Positions 39,700 to 48,379 of a DNA stretch of 50,388 nt are shown here, piece after piece; the stretch's first letter is position 1, and each line of letters begins with the position of its first letter. The position numbers and the translations under genes are program-made. Source of the DNA: DMER01 sp003451645 (GTDB taxonomy: Bacteria; Pseudomonadota; Alphaproteobacteria; Micropepsales; Micropepsaceae); the NCBI GenBank assembly GCA_031976175.1, contig DALYLR010000028.1, positions 1 through 50,388 on the forward strand. Reading direction: 5' to 3'. A model generated the notes under the pieces. That model was not told the origin of the DNA. It was given only the letters and a program-made list of their open reading frames with translations, and did no database searches.

Positions 39700-40689
39700 C
39701 TACTCGGGCAGATTCAGCTTGATCCCAAAGCTCCAAGGGGGCCTTTTGGGACGATTTGGCAAATCCGCCTCATTTGAGCTGCGCGCCCAATCCGATTCCG
39801 GAGCTTCATTCAACCGAACGATCTGATGCAACTTTTCAATCACGTGATCGGGGTTGCTGTCGCCGTGCTCACGCAGCCTTGATACGATACCGTTCTCGTC
39901 AGTTACCCCTGTTTTATCCATATCCAAAGGTGAATCCACACGACGGCAATAGACTGGAAAGCATCCAGGGGCTTCTTGCAACAAACTTTTGCCCAAACGA
40001 AGCCCCATAAAGTCGTCATTATAAGGCCGTAAAGTCGTTATCCTAACCTTACCCGAACCAACAACATTCCCTATTGCAAATATCTCTGCCTCATCTTGAT
40101 AAATAATACCATGAACAGACCTCACCCTCCCATCCGTAAGAAGTCGATGTGTCTCGTACTCTGGAAGAAACTCTGCTCTGGACAACGGATTAATCTTGAA
40201 ATTTGCAACGGTCATTTTCCCTGACAAATCACAACTTACTAATACATAATGACCGGAATATTTTCTTGAAAACCATCCCTGTGGTTCTGATTTTATGTTT
40301 AGGTGCTGCAAAATAAAACTTGTCACAAGTCTTTTGTAGTACGCACCCTCGTCAAAGTCAAGCTCAATTTCACGATAAACATCAACCACCATAGATACAA
40401 GTTTGTTGTATATATAATAATCAATCTCTTTCTTATAGAGCGCGCCATCTGCGACTTGAAACGTAGTCTGTAGTATCTTTTTTAACTCGCTTTTTCTGAA
40501 GTGTATTGCCTCTTCTTTTCCATGTAGATGCCGCTTTGCTTCGATGAAGACGCTCGTTTTGGTAACGCGGCAATGCTTTTTGAGAAAGTCGGCCATGTCG
40601 CGGACGATGCGTGTCAGGTTGGCGCTCTTGTATGACAGATCGTCACGAATTGGACCGTCTGTGGCCTCGTGCCCAATAACGTCGCTCAT
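39700..40689 (-). CDS. AT-richer orphan gene, unknown function
   Basis: A 329-residue soluble protein with mixed helices and strands: an N-terminal helical part (SANLTRIVRDMADFLKKHCRV), a Lys-rich middle (RKSELKKILQTTF), and a beta-rich core (GHYVLVSCDLSGKMTVANFKI; VHGIIYQDEAEIFAIGNVVGSG). No signal peptide or known motif. GGAGGGG lies directly before the ATG. Codon use is visibly AT-richer than its neighbours (many ATA, AAA and TAT codons), suggesting recent acquisition. It stands alone between transfer genes; a defence or regulatory cargo role is possible but unsupported. Confidence 0.7.
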   Translation of the reverse strand: MSDVIGHEATDGPIRDDLSYKSANLTRIVRDMADFLKKHCRVTKTSVFIEAKRHLHGKEEAIHFRKSELKKILQTTFQVADGALYKKEIDYYIYNKLVSMVVDVYREIELDFDEGAYYKRLVTSFILQHLNIKSEPQGWFSRKYSGHYVLVSCDLSGKMTVANFKINPLSRAEFLPEYETHRLLTDGRVRSVHGIIYQDEAEIFAIGNVVGSGKVRITTLRPYNDDFMGLRLGKSLLQEAPGCFPVYCRRVDSPLDMDKTGVTDENGIVSRLREHGDSNPDHVIEKLHQIVRLNEAPESDWARSSNEADLPNRPKRPPWSFGIKLNLPE

Positions 40690-41112
40690 TTGCCCCTCCG
40701 CTTCAAATTGAAAAACGAATCATCACGCGCGACTCAGGATGATCCACCCATTTTGAGGGGCGTTCAATTTTGTGATCCGCAAAAGCGGAAAAATATTCGG
40801 CTCTTTGGCGGACGAGGGAAAAGTCAAAACGATTCTGGAGTTTTCCCCCCGTGTGCTCCATGCCGACACGTGTTTCAATTGATCGGTGTTCACGAGCGGA
40901 ATTGAAAAACATCGGGACCGCTCCCCGGCGTAAATGGCATCGACGTTGAGACCTTGATCGGACAGGCGAGACCGAAACAACGGCCGCCGAGGCGATCCGC
41001 GCAACGCAGGCGCGACCAGACCTGCTCCAACAAAAACCGCTGGCTGCACGGCCAGCGATCACCGGCGGCCCGCTTGCGCGGGACCGCGAGGATTCTGTCG
41101 TGGGAGGACATC
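40690..41112. other. Gene-free region between the orphan gene and the transfer operon
   Basis: 423 bp. It contains ATTGAAAAAC twice (near 40699 and 40901), several TTCAA/TTGAA half-sites and a hairpin CGCTGGC-TGCACG-GCCAGCG near 41039-41058. No convincing ORF. Probably promoters and operators for the flanking genes. Confidence 0.4.
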
Positions 41113-42156
41113 ATGCGTGACGAAACCGTGCGTCTTTTTACCTTCTGCCTTGTATTAGGCATCGTGGCGCTGATCGCCGCCGCCGAATTTTTCGGCGACC
41201 TCAACTCCAAATATCTGATCGGCGGGTTTGGCGCCCTAGCAGCGCTTGGCTTCGCGAAACCAGGCTGGGTGCGCCGCTTGGTCGAACACGCCGCCGACCG
41301 TTGGGCGAAGCACGACGAAAGCTTCTATTTCGCGACGCTCACAGTCGCGGTTGGATTGTCGCTCTGGTCCATCGTTTGGACTGTCGCGCTCACAAACGGC
41401 CTGATCGCAGAACTGCCGTTCGGAAAAGTTGGCTGGGTCGCGTCGTTCGCACTGTCCGCAGCGATGAGCTTTTTGTTCTTTCCTTGGGACACGTTGCAGC
41501 GCATTTTTGCCTATTGTGAGCAGCGCGCTCAGCGATATGGGACCCTGCCCCGCGTTTGGTTCAAGGCGATCAGCACCGGAACAGTTGGCGGCCTCATTGC
41601 GGCATTAGTTCCCGCCATTCTGTTGAACATACCACTCCATACCGATGTTCTCCTGCTTGCGATTGTGGCCAGCGCTCTAGTCGCCTTTTTCGTCATGCCG
41701 AACCCGGATTGGCAGTCAGGTATAGATCGTTTGACACGCAAGTTCGCGGCTAAGCCGTGGGAATCGGCCATCAAGAGGGACGCATGGCGAGCGGTTTCGG
41801 AACAGGTCAACCGGCAGACTGCCTCTGAAATTCAACGCCTGCAGGCGGCCCTCACACAGTCGCTGGCCGCTTTGTCCGCCGAGATCACGGCACTGCAGAC
41901 CCAATTGGCGGCGAAGTCGGACCAAGACCAACGTCACGCCGCAGCTCTGCAAAACGTGCAAGACCGCGTCGACCGGATGGAAGGCAATCTGACAGGGCAG
42001 ATTGAAAAAAGTATCGAGGACTTCAGCCGGAAACCGGTCCCGAAATTCACGGTCGTCAGCAACGTCAAAACTTTTGCAGAGGTCGTCGCTCAGCAACTGG
42101 CCAAGGGAAAAACGATTGATTCCAAATCCGACCCCGACGGAGGCGCGGAATCATGA
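41113..42156 (+). CDS. Membrane protein with C-terminal coiled coil, upstream of the coupling protein
   Basis: About 347 residues: five or six membrane helices in the first 210 residues (LFTFCLVLGIVALIAAAEFF; LLLAIVASALVAFFVM), then a long heptad-rich coiled coil (EIQRLQAALTQSLAALSAEITALQTQL; QDRVDRMEG). GGGAGGACATC precedes the ATG at 41113; the frame is open back to 40954 but without a start context. It overlaps the next gene by 4 bp and so belongs to the coupling-protein operon. It could be a membrane scaffold for the coupling protein; no family recognised. Confidence 0.65.
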   Translation: MRDETVRLFTFCLVLGIVALIAAAEFFGDLNSKYLIGGFGALAALGFAKPGWVRRLVEHAADRWAKHDESFYFATLTVAVGLSLWSIVWTVALTNGLIAELPFGKVGWVASFALSAAMSFLFFPWDTLQRIFAYCEQRAQRYGTLPRVWFKAISTGTVGGLIAALVPAILLNIPLHTDVLLLAIVASALVAFFVMPNPDWQSGIDRLTRKFAAKPWESAIKRDAWRAVSEQVNRQTASEIQRLQAALTQSLAALSAEITALQTQLAAKSDQDQRHAAALQNVQDRVDRMEGNLTGQIEKSIEDFSRKPVPKFTVVSNVKTFAEVVAQQLAKGKTIDSKSDPDGGAES

Positions 42157-42464
42157 TCCTCACCACAAAAGCGCAGCCGGACACGAGCGACACGCTCAAC
42201 CCAGAAGACCCAGATTTTTTTGACCGCTGCCGGGACTTTGCGACGTTGGTGATCTGCCCTGGCGGCGGGCGTTGCCAAGACCCTTATTTTCAAGCCAGCG
42301 CCATCCGGATGTTGGCGTCCGCCTTCGCCTTTCTGGCGCTCCATGGGCACGACATACCTCGTCCCATCGGCGAAACCAAACACCGCTGTGCTTGCGGCGG
42401 CGGCACAGAGGCAAGCAAACGCCGCCGGAACCGTAAACCCACATCAGGAGGACGCATCCCATGA
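42153..42464 (+). CDS. Short protein resembling a segment of the coupling protein
   Basis: A 103-residue protein. Residues 16-63 (DFFDRCRDFATLVICPGGG ... DPYFQASAIRMLASAF) align with residues 156-203 of the adjacent coupling protein (DFAARCRDLAAALIGPDDK ... DPYFRKGAIQKLAACI), sharing RCRD, a proline and DPYF. The rest is unrelated and basic. It overlaps both neighbours by 4 bp (ATGA), so it is translated. It may be a duplicated fragment kept as a partner or inhibitor of the ATPase, or a decaying duplicate. Confidence 0.6.
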   Translation: MILTTKAQPDTSDTLNPEDPDFFDRCRDFATLVICPGGGRCQDPYFQASAIRMLASAFAFLALHGHDIPRPIGETKHRCACGGGTEASKRRRNRKPTSGGRIP

Positions 42465-44443
42465 CCGTGCATGATCATCGCCTTGTTAAAGCTGCCGCTA
42501 CCCCGTCCCTGCCCGCGCTTGACGACATTATTGCCCGCGGCGATCCCCATGAGCTGGCGGAGCTGCTCCAGATTTCCGCCAGTTTTTCGGAGACGACCGC
42601 AGCGTGGCCGGAAGATTCGTTCGGCGTTCCCATCGGCACCAGCTCCGATCATGGCCTCTGGACGGCCGATCTTGAAGGTCATCGCATAATCATCGGCGAT
42701 AGCGGCCGAGGCAAGGGAACCTCGCTCTTGATTCCGATGGCGCTGCACCGTCAGCGCGGCCGTAACGGAAAACCGGTCAGCATGGTGTTCGTCGACGTCA
42801 AAGATGGCGAAGCCGCACAAATGACGCGAGGCGCGCGCCAGAATTTAGGTCTCAAAACGGTCGTCTTGGACCCAATGAACGTCGCGGCGCCATTCTCGGA
42901 CTATTGCAATCCCCTCGCCTTGATCGATCCGACGCGGGACGATTTCGCGGCGCGGTGCCGGGACCTCGCGGCGGCCCTGATTGGACCGGACGATAAGTCA
43001 GATCGCGATCCGTATTTCCGGAAAGGGGCGATTCAAAAGCTTGCGGCGTGCATTGGCTATGTCTGTTTGACGCCAGAACTTGGGCTCGATCTTTTGCGCG
43101 TCCGGCTCTTGTTTATGAGCGGGCCAGAGGGGCTTGAATATCTCGCCGCGCAAATGAGCGAATTTGCAGGGGCTCCCGCCTTCATCACCTTGGCGGGCAA
43201 CGATCTGAAACGGCTTTTGTCGATCGCGCCGAAAGAGCTGTCCGGCAATCTCGGCTACATTACCGAGGCGACGGCGTTTCTCGACGAACCGCGCATCGCC
43301 CGCACCATGATCGACAATAGTTTTTCCTGGCGCGCGGCACGCGAAGAAGGGGCGACGATCTACATCGTGACGCCGGACAAAGATTTGCGATTGATGGCTC
43401 CTTGGGTCCGCCTGATGCTTGAGACGATGCGGATCGAGAATGACCTGACCAATTTTCCGAGTAAGTCATACGGGCACGACATTCATGTCATCGTCGATGA
43501 AACGGCCGCATTGGGCGCATGGACCTGGCTCGAAGATGGATTACGGTCTTTCCGCAGCAATCGCATGTTCCTGCATCTCGTCTATCAAAATGTCGGCCAA
43601 CTGAAACGGCTTTGGGGCGAAGGTTGGACGCAAATGACGGCGGTTGAGCTCATCCAGTTTCTCGGCACCAATTGCGAGCTCACGTGCAAATGGATCGCAG
43701 AATTGCTTGGCGAAACCGTGATGATCGACTGCAACATCTCTGAGAGTGAAGGCGCAACTGAGCAACGCTCCCAGACTCGCACGGACAGCACGGGCGAGAG
43801 CGAAGGCGAGACAGTCGGCACGACGACGAGCAAGAGCAATGCACACAGCCGCAGCACGAGCGTGAACCGTAATGTGTCCGTGGCGAAAGGGCAGTCCTTC
43901 GCCAGAACCATCGGCCAGTCGACCGCAGTGACCGTGGGCGAAACCGTCACGACCTCCGAGACGATTGGATCGGGTTCGTCCTGTCAGTCGGGCGGGCAAG
44001 GTTTCAGTGCTGGCTCTTCGTCGAATTCCTCGACGACCACGACGACGTCGCAGACCCGCTCGGAGACGGAGACTAACTCTTCGTCAGAAACCGAAACTGA
44101 CTCTGAGACGCACACTTCGACGGAAGGTTCGGGCGAAACGGAAACGCAGACCGAAACCCATGCCGTGGCGCAACAACAGGGCACAAACCGCACGCGGACC
44201 CATTCGATAGCGATTGCGGAAGGGACGAGCCAAAGCGCTCAGCGCGGTCTGTCACGGTCATGGACCGAACGGCGGCGCTTGCTGACGGTCGCGGAAATTC
44301 GCAGCGTGGCCGAAGAGTATGTCGTGACCTTTTACCGTGGTTATGGCGGCGTGCCCGTCGCGAAACTGAACTATTTTGAGAACCCGATTCTATTGGCGCG
44401 GATTTTTCAAGGTTTGGCGACGTTGGTTGGGAAACGCGCATAG
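42461..44443 (+). CDS. VirD4/TraG-like type IV coupling ATPase with a Ser/Thr-rich insert
   Basis: A 660-residue protein with Walker A IIIGDSGRGKGTS (residues 77-88), Walker B HVIVDETAALG (342-352) and family context (LIPMALHRQRG; VSMVFVDVKDGE; LHLVYQNVGQLKRLWGEGW). No clear N-terminal transmembrane segment is seen, so it may depend on the upstream membrane protein. Residues about 427-598 are an extraordinary Ser/Thr/Glu-rich low-complexity stretch, then the C-terminal LLTVAEI and YRGYGGVP part resumes. AGGAGG precedes the ATG. It would feed relaxase-DNA to a pore supplied by another element. Confidence 0.85.
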   Translation: MTVHDHRLVKAAATPSLPALDDIIARGDPHELAELLQISASFSETTAAWPEDSFGVPIGTSSDHGLWTADLEGHRIIIGDSGRGKGTSLLIPMALHRQRGRNGKPVSMVFVDVKDGEAAQMTRGARQNLGLKTVVLDPMNVAAPFSDYCNPLALIDPTRDDFAARCRDLAAALIGPDDKSDRDPYFRKGAIQKLAACIGYVCLTPELGLDLLRVRLLFMSGPEGLEYLAAQMSEFAGAPAFITLAGNDLKRLLSIAPKELSGNLGYITEATAFLDEPRIARTMIDNSFSWRAAREEGATIYIVTPDKDLRLMAPWVRLMLETMRIENDLTNFPSKSYGHDIHVIVDETAALGAWTWLEDGLRSFRSNRMFLHLVYQNVGQLKRLWGEGWTQMTAVELIQFLGTNCELTCKWIAELLGETVMIDCNISESEGATEQRSQTRTDSTGESEGETVGTTTSKSNAHSRSTSVNRNVSVAKGQSFARTIGQSTAVTVGETVTTSETIGSGSSCQSGGQGFSAGSSSNSSTTTTTSQTRSETETNSSSETETDSETHTSTEGSGETETQTETHAVAQQQGTNRTRTHSIAIAEGTSQSAQRGLSRSWTERRRLLTVAEIRSVAEEYVVTFYRGYGGVPVAKLNYFENPILLARIFQGLATLVGKRA

Positions 44444-44461
44444 CGATTGACGTTCAACGAG

Positions 44462-44516
44462 CGCGAAAGTCTGTCGGCGCAGTGCGTGCGTCAGCGGGCT
44501 TTCGCGTTGTTTTTTG
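44462..44516 (+). terminator. Terminator-like hairpin after the coupling-protein gene
   Basis: CGCGAAAG (44462-44469) pairs with CTTTCGCG (44499-44506), followed by TTGTTTTTT. The loop is long (29 nt) and may hold a smaller stem. Confidence 0.6.
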
Positions 44517-44666
44517 AAGAGGCTCAAGCGTCTGAGATCATTCCGCTTCCGGAGATGAGCCACCGGCTTTGCGTTTGTTCCCTGTTCGACGCGGGCCGCA
44601 GGCCGCGCTCGAAATTGTCAGGCGTTCCCCGCCCCGACCCCATTGGCGCCGCAGCGCGCGCAAGGG

Positions 44667-44711
44667 CCGGTCAAGGCCGCGTCGCGCCCTGCCAAGGGTC
44701 GCCTTGACCGG
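44667..44711. repeat. Inverted repeat left of the origin
   Basis: CCGGTCAAGGC (44667-44677) and GCCTTGACCGG (44701-44711), 11-bp perfect arms 23 bp apart. It lies in the gene-free 44444-45339 region before the iterons; it could be a protein site or hairpin linked to replication. Confidence 0.45.
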
Positions 44712-45003
44712 ACCGAGCACGCTGCGATCCGGATCAAGGGCGGGGTTCTTTGAGTCCGGATATCGGCCACCGCCGGGCCCGCCCCGAATTGCCCGCTGGA
44801 TGGGCTCGGTCTTCCTAGGGCTGGCAGAGATACCCGAAACGGCTCAGACCCCCTTCCCTGCCCTTCCTTTCGCGATTGCGGCTGGGTGGAGACAAGGGGG
44901 CGCGGTGTCGACGACGCGAGGATCTTATCCTGAAAGCCTCTTGGGCTATTCGAAACAGGCTGGCTGGGGACGAGGATGTCTCTGGTTTCGGTTCGCAGGC
45001 GGT

Positions 45004-45332
45004 CTATCCACACGACTTCGGCGCTGAGCCCTGTTTAAGTCCGTATAAGGGATTCAGTTTAAAGACAGTATAGGCCGTGTAACCAATTGATCCGATTGAG
45101 AAAAACGCCCGATTCGGTGGCTCTTCTCCGGAATCGGGTGGCTCTTCTCCGGACGCCGGGTGGGTCTTCTCCGGTGTTGGGTGGCTCTTCTCCGGAGGGT
45201 TAATGGGCAGGGTGTGGATAAGTCCGTTGATTCTCATTTCGACTCCGCAAAGGACCTCTGCCCGGCCCGCGCATACCTCTGTGCGGCGCACGCTATGCGG
45301 CGTGCGATCCCGGCGGGTGGCTCTTCTCCGGA
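45004..45332. other. Replication origin (oriV): five iterons and DnaA boxes
   Basis: GGTGGCTCTTCTCCGGA occurs at 45116-45132, 45137-45153, 45180-45196 and 45316-45332, with a variant (two mismatches) at 45159-45175. The first four are spaced 21-22 bp, one face of the helix. A perfect DnaA box (TTATCCACA, minus strand) lies at 45213-45221 and a one-mismatch box at 45004-45012. The stretch 45035-45110 is relatively AT-rich. Iterons bind the plasmid initiator, here the adjacent RepA. Confidence 0.85.
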
Positions 45333-45339
45333 GGTTAAC

Positions 45340-46380
45340 TTATTGATCGGATTTAAGTTTCCGGTCGCGGCGGTGACCGAAGAGCTCTGCATCGATCGAA
45401 GCGGCATGGCGGCATTCGGCGTCGACCCGGGCTTTGCGCTCCGCCTGTTGGCGTTTCCAGGCTTCTGGGTCGTGTTTGAGAAGCCGCCGGTCGGCCCGGA
45501 TGCGCTTTTGCACGCGGGCTTCGGTGGTGATGCGGAATTGGACGGCCGGTTGGCCTGACGCTGCGGTGATGAGCTTCATGCTGTAATCGGGCAGCGCGTC
45601 CCGGGCGACGGCTTCGCGCACGTCGCGGGAGAATTCCTTGAAGGTGGCGTTGGAGCCGGAGCGGTTCAACAATTCCTGCACGGTGAAGGTCCAGCCGTTC
45701 GGATTGTCGCCGGCGCAGCAGCGCGCGATCCGGTAGAGCATGCGGTCGGTGTCGAGCTTCAACAGGAAGTAGTTCGGGTTGACGGTGAGCACCCTGCCCG
45801 CTTTGACCTGGCGCACCAGGAATGCGCCTAGCGTGATTTGGACCCATTCCACGTCGCGCCATTCGATTTGGTCCCATTCGCGGATGATGCGCTGGGCGCC
45901 GCGCTGCTTGGCGTAGCGTTCGTCGATCATGCGGCTTTCGCCGAAAATGCCGTGCGGCAGGTTGGCTTGAATGGTGGTGTTCCAGAGCCGCTGCACGGCG
46001 TTGCGCAAAAAGACATAGTCCTGGCCGCCGTCGCCGCGCCGGATGGCGCGCAACAGGTCGCTCGGGTGAAAGCGGATGACGCCGTCCCCCGCTTCGCCAC
46101 GGTCGAGCTTTTCGCGCAATTGCGAGCTCAGCCAAATGATGATGTCGTAATCGCGCATATTGGCGATGCCGAGTTCGCCATTTTCCGCGCGGGTGCGGAT
46201 GAAGTAGCCCTCGCTCCATTCGTGATTGATCGGTTCGCGCCGCGGGCGTTTGCCGAGCGAGACGACGGTGCGCTCCATGAGATCGCGATGATCGCGCGAG
46301 GCGATGTCGAACAGCGGCGCGACGAAGAGCGACAATTGGCGGTCGTCGGCGGGCGGACGGCGTAAGGGATCGCCGCTCAT
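45340..46380 (-). CDS. repA: RPA-family plasmid replication initiator
   Basis: About 346 residues of the replication initiator A family: RQLSLFVAPLFDIASRDHRDLMERTVVSLGK near the N-terminus, then IIIWLSSQLREKLDRGE, FHPSDLLRAIRRG, NPNYFLLKLDTDRMLYRIARCC and a basic C-terminus. It should bind the iterons and load replication proteins. The ATG at 46380 has GGGGAGGG upstream; the open frame to 46611 runs into repeats. The iterons sit just downstream of its stop rather than before its promoter, which is the less usual order. Confidence 0.92.
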   Translation of the reverse strand: MSGDPLRRPPADDRQLSLFVAPLFDIASRDHRDLMERTVVSLGKRPRREPINHEWSEGYFIRTRAENGELGIANMRDYDIIIWLSSQLREKLDRGEAGDGVIRFHPSDLLRAIRRGDGGQDYVFLRNAVQRLWNTTIQANLPHGIFGESRMIDERYAKQRGAQRIIREWDQIEWRDVEWVQITLGAFLVRQVKAGRVLTVNPNYFLLKLDTDRMLYRIARCCAGDNPNGWTFTVQELLNRSGSNATFKEFSRDVREAVARDALPDYSMKLITAASGQPAVQFRITTEARVQKRIRADRRLLKHDPEAWKRQQAERKARVDAECRHAASIDAELFGHRRDRKLKSDQ

Positions 46381-46551
46381 GCGCGCCCTCCCCTGCCCGT
46401 CTCGCTCTTTGCCGCTTCTCTCTGCACGCTCGTCCTCCGAATCGGACCCGGCATCGAGCCCGTTGAAGAGTCTGCCCTGGGACGGGCGGCTTGCGTAGGG
46501 GAAATCATACGATCCGCGCAACACAGGATCGGGCGAGCCTGGCGTCGGGCG

Positions 46552-47194
46552 ATCGGCTGATCCGCCGATCCTGGAATCGGCGGAACCCCTGCGCCGCCGG
46601 GGAGGACGCAAGACGGACGGTCATCCAAACCGCAATCGGCTGACGCCATGATCCACGTATCAGCTGGTAACGTCATAAGCCGACCAGCCGATAGGCCGCT
46701 CCCGGCGCTTTGCATCGGAACGCCGCCCCCGTCTCCGGCGATCCAAGGATCAGGGCATGCGGGGATCGGCTGAAACCAGGAACGCCCTCCCCTGCCCTCT
46801 GGAATGCCCGCCATCTGAGCTGGCGGGATTTGGCCAGTCCTGGACATGCTGCGGCGCCTGACCGTACCCCTGTGATCCCTCGATGCCACAATCATGGTAA
46901 CGCAGGATGCTCGAATGCCCAGGGAAATCCGAAGAAAATGAGGAGCGCTCCACCGCGCACCGCACCGCCAATGGCGCGTCCCGCCGTACTTGTTCATCGT
47001 ATCGGCTGATCGGCCGGTCACAGAACTAAGCGCAAAGGCGGCGAACAAAGAAGCCCAACAGCGCGGCGCGCAATGCTGCGGAGAGGCCGCGAGCCCGGGC
47101 AAACGGCCGGAGCGGGGCAGGGCCCTCGGCGCGCGCACGCCGACAGACGGGCAGGGGAGGGTGGCCCTTATCACAGAAACAGGGGAACGGCTGA
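46552..47194. repeat. Dispersed ATCGGCTGA motif, candidate partition centromere
   Basis: The 9-mer ATCGGCTGA occurs at 46552-46560, 46635-46643, 46765-46773 and 47001-47009, with one-mismatch copies at 47186-47194, 48292-48300 and, inverted, 46684-46692. All lie in the gene-free 46381-47281 region or at the parA promoter. They flank the ParA/RHH genes, so a parS-like role for the RHH protein is likely. No gene was found in this 900-bp stretch. Confidence 0.6.
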
Positions 47195-47281
47195 TCCCAG
47201 AAACACAGAACGCGACGCGGGCGCTTGGGCCTGCGTCGCGTTTGAAAGGCGTGCGCCGTCTCATGGTATCGGCGGACCGGC

Positions 47282-47590
47282 TTACCGGCTCATCAGCTCA
47301 TCACGGGATGGGCGGTTGCGGGATTTGAAGAACATATCGAGCGCCTCGAGGATCAGCGGGTGCATTTTGGAATCCTCCGTAAAGGCGATCTCGCGCAATT
47401 GCCGGTAAACCGGCTCGTCGAGATAGAGGGTCATCTGCTTGGTGCGCAGCTTGGTCACATTGGCCCGCGGCGGGGGTGCGGCAGGCGACGGCGCGGGCGG
47501 TTCGACCAGGGCAGGGGGGAGGGGTTGGGGGCGCTGCGGAATGATCCCGGCGAGCAATTCGGTGGCGGATTTCTTAAGCGGCTTTGACAT
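47282..47590 (-). CDS. Ribbon-helix-helix partition protein (ParG/ParB-like)
   Basis: A 102-residue protein: a disordered Pro-rich N-terminus (LPPALVEPPAPSPAAPPP) and a C-terminal ribbon-helix-helix (KQMTLYLDEPVYRQLREIAF...). It overlaps parA by 17 bp, the arrangement of type Ib partition systems where the small RHH protein binds the centromere and stimulates ParA. ATGs and context fit the 47590 start. The nearby ATCGGCTGA repeats are its likely sites. Confidence 0.8.
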   Translation of the reverse strand: MSKPLKKSATELLAGIIPQRPQPLPPALVEPPAPSPAAPPPRANVTKLRTKQMTLYLDEPVYRQLREIAFTEDSKMHPLILEALDMFFKSRNRPSRDELMSR

Positions 47591-48227
47591 GTGCGGTCCC
47601 CGAGGTCTTGAGTTTGTCTGCGATTTCGAGCCAGAGGGCTCTCAATTCATGCGCGGCGAGGCTGTCGGGCCGGAATTCGGTCACGCCATAGCCCGTGGCG
47701 ACGGCATCGGCATGGTCGAGACGCGCCACCATGATGGTGCTGAACACGACGCCGAGCGCGGCAAGGGCGTTTTGCGTGTCTTCGACCCGTTTGGAGCGGG
47801 ACGGAGCTTGGTTGAGCACGAACGCGAAGGGCTTTTCGGCGAGCAAAATGCTGCGCACCGTGGGCAGGCAGGCCTTGAGGTCGACGCCGAGAGGGCGGGT
47901 GGGCAGAACGCAGAAATCGGCGGCCCCGATGGCGGCGCTGGTGAAGGCCGAATCTTCGCCCTTAGTGTCGACGATGACGATATCAAACTCTTTGGCGAGC
48001 GCGGCTAAAACGGGGCGCAATTTGGCGGCGTTGTCGATCAAAACGAAGTCGGGCTCGTCTTTGCCCAATTTGCGCCGGTCGGCGTACCATTCGGCGAGCG
48101 AGGCTTGGCGGTCCATTTCGATCATGCAGACGCGCAAGCCCTGCTGGGCGGCATAGACGCCGGTCGAGGCGGCGAGGGTGGTTTTGCCGACCCCGCCTTT
48201 TTGGGCGCAATAGACGAGAACTTTCAT
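47574..48227 (-). CDS. parA: ParA-family partition ATPase
   Basis: A 217-residue ParA with the deviant Walker A KGGVGKTT (residues 10-17), the switch region IEMDRQASLAEWYADRR, and IVIVDTKGED as Walker B. It is short and lacks an N-terminal HTH, so it is of the type Ib (ParF-like) group that relies on a separate RHH partner. It moves plasmid copies over the nucleoid. One GTCGGCTGA repeat and AACGGCTG lie upstream, possibly for autoregulation. Confidence 0.93.
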   Translation of the reverse strand: MKVLVYCAQKGGVGKTTLAASTGVYAAQQGLRVCMIEMDRQASLAEWYADRRKLGKDEPDFVLIDNAAKLRPVLAALAKEFDIVIVDTKGEDSAFTSAAIGAADFCVLPTRPLGVDLKACLPTVRSILLAEKPFAFVLNQAPSRSKRVEDTQNALAALGVVFSTIMVARLDHADAVATGYGVTEFRPDSLAAHELRALWLEIADKLKTSGTAHVKAA

Positions 48228-48379
48228 ATCGAGGCCCCTCTTGAAAGGCTGTTACCATGAACGGCTGTTGCCACAACCGGCTTGTTCTCTTGTCGGCTGA
48301 TTTGGTTAACAGAAGGTAAATCGCCTGCGGCGATTCGCAAAGAGGCAAAGTGAGAAAGAGACGGCGTGCTCAGCGCCGC

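Noticed and set aside
40690..41112. ATTGAAAAAC repeats as a CRISPR or phage attachment remnant
   Set aside because: Only two short copies about 200 bp apart, with no integrase or second att copy nearby.
45004..45291. Open frame whose product contains repeated GEEPP-type units
   Set aside because: The repeats are the iterons read as codons; no ribosome site and no family match.
45116..45332. Short regular repeats considered as a CRISPR array
   Set aside because: Repeats of 17 bp with 4-6 bp gaps and an adjacent initiator gene are iterons; there are no spacers and no cas genes.
46377..47264. 295-codon minus-strand open frame upstream of repA
   Set aside because: Composition is Arg/Pro/Ser-rich without domain pattern, and it covers the dispersed 9-mer repeats; judged non-coding centromere DNA.
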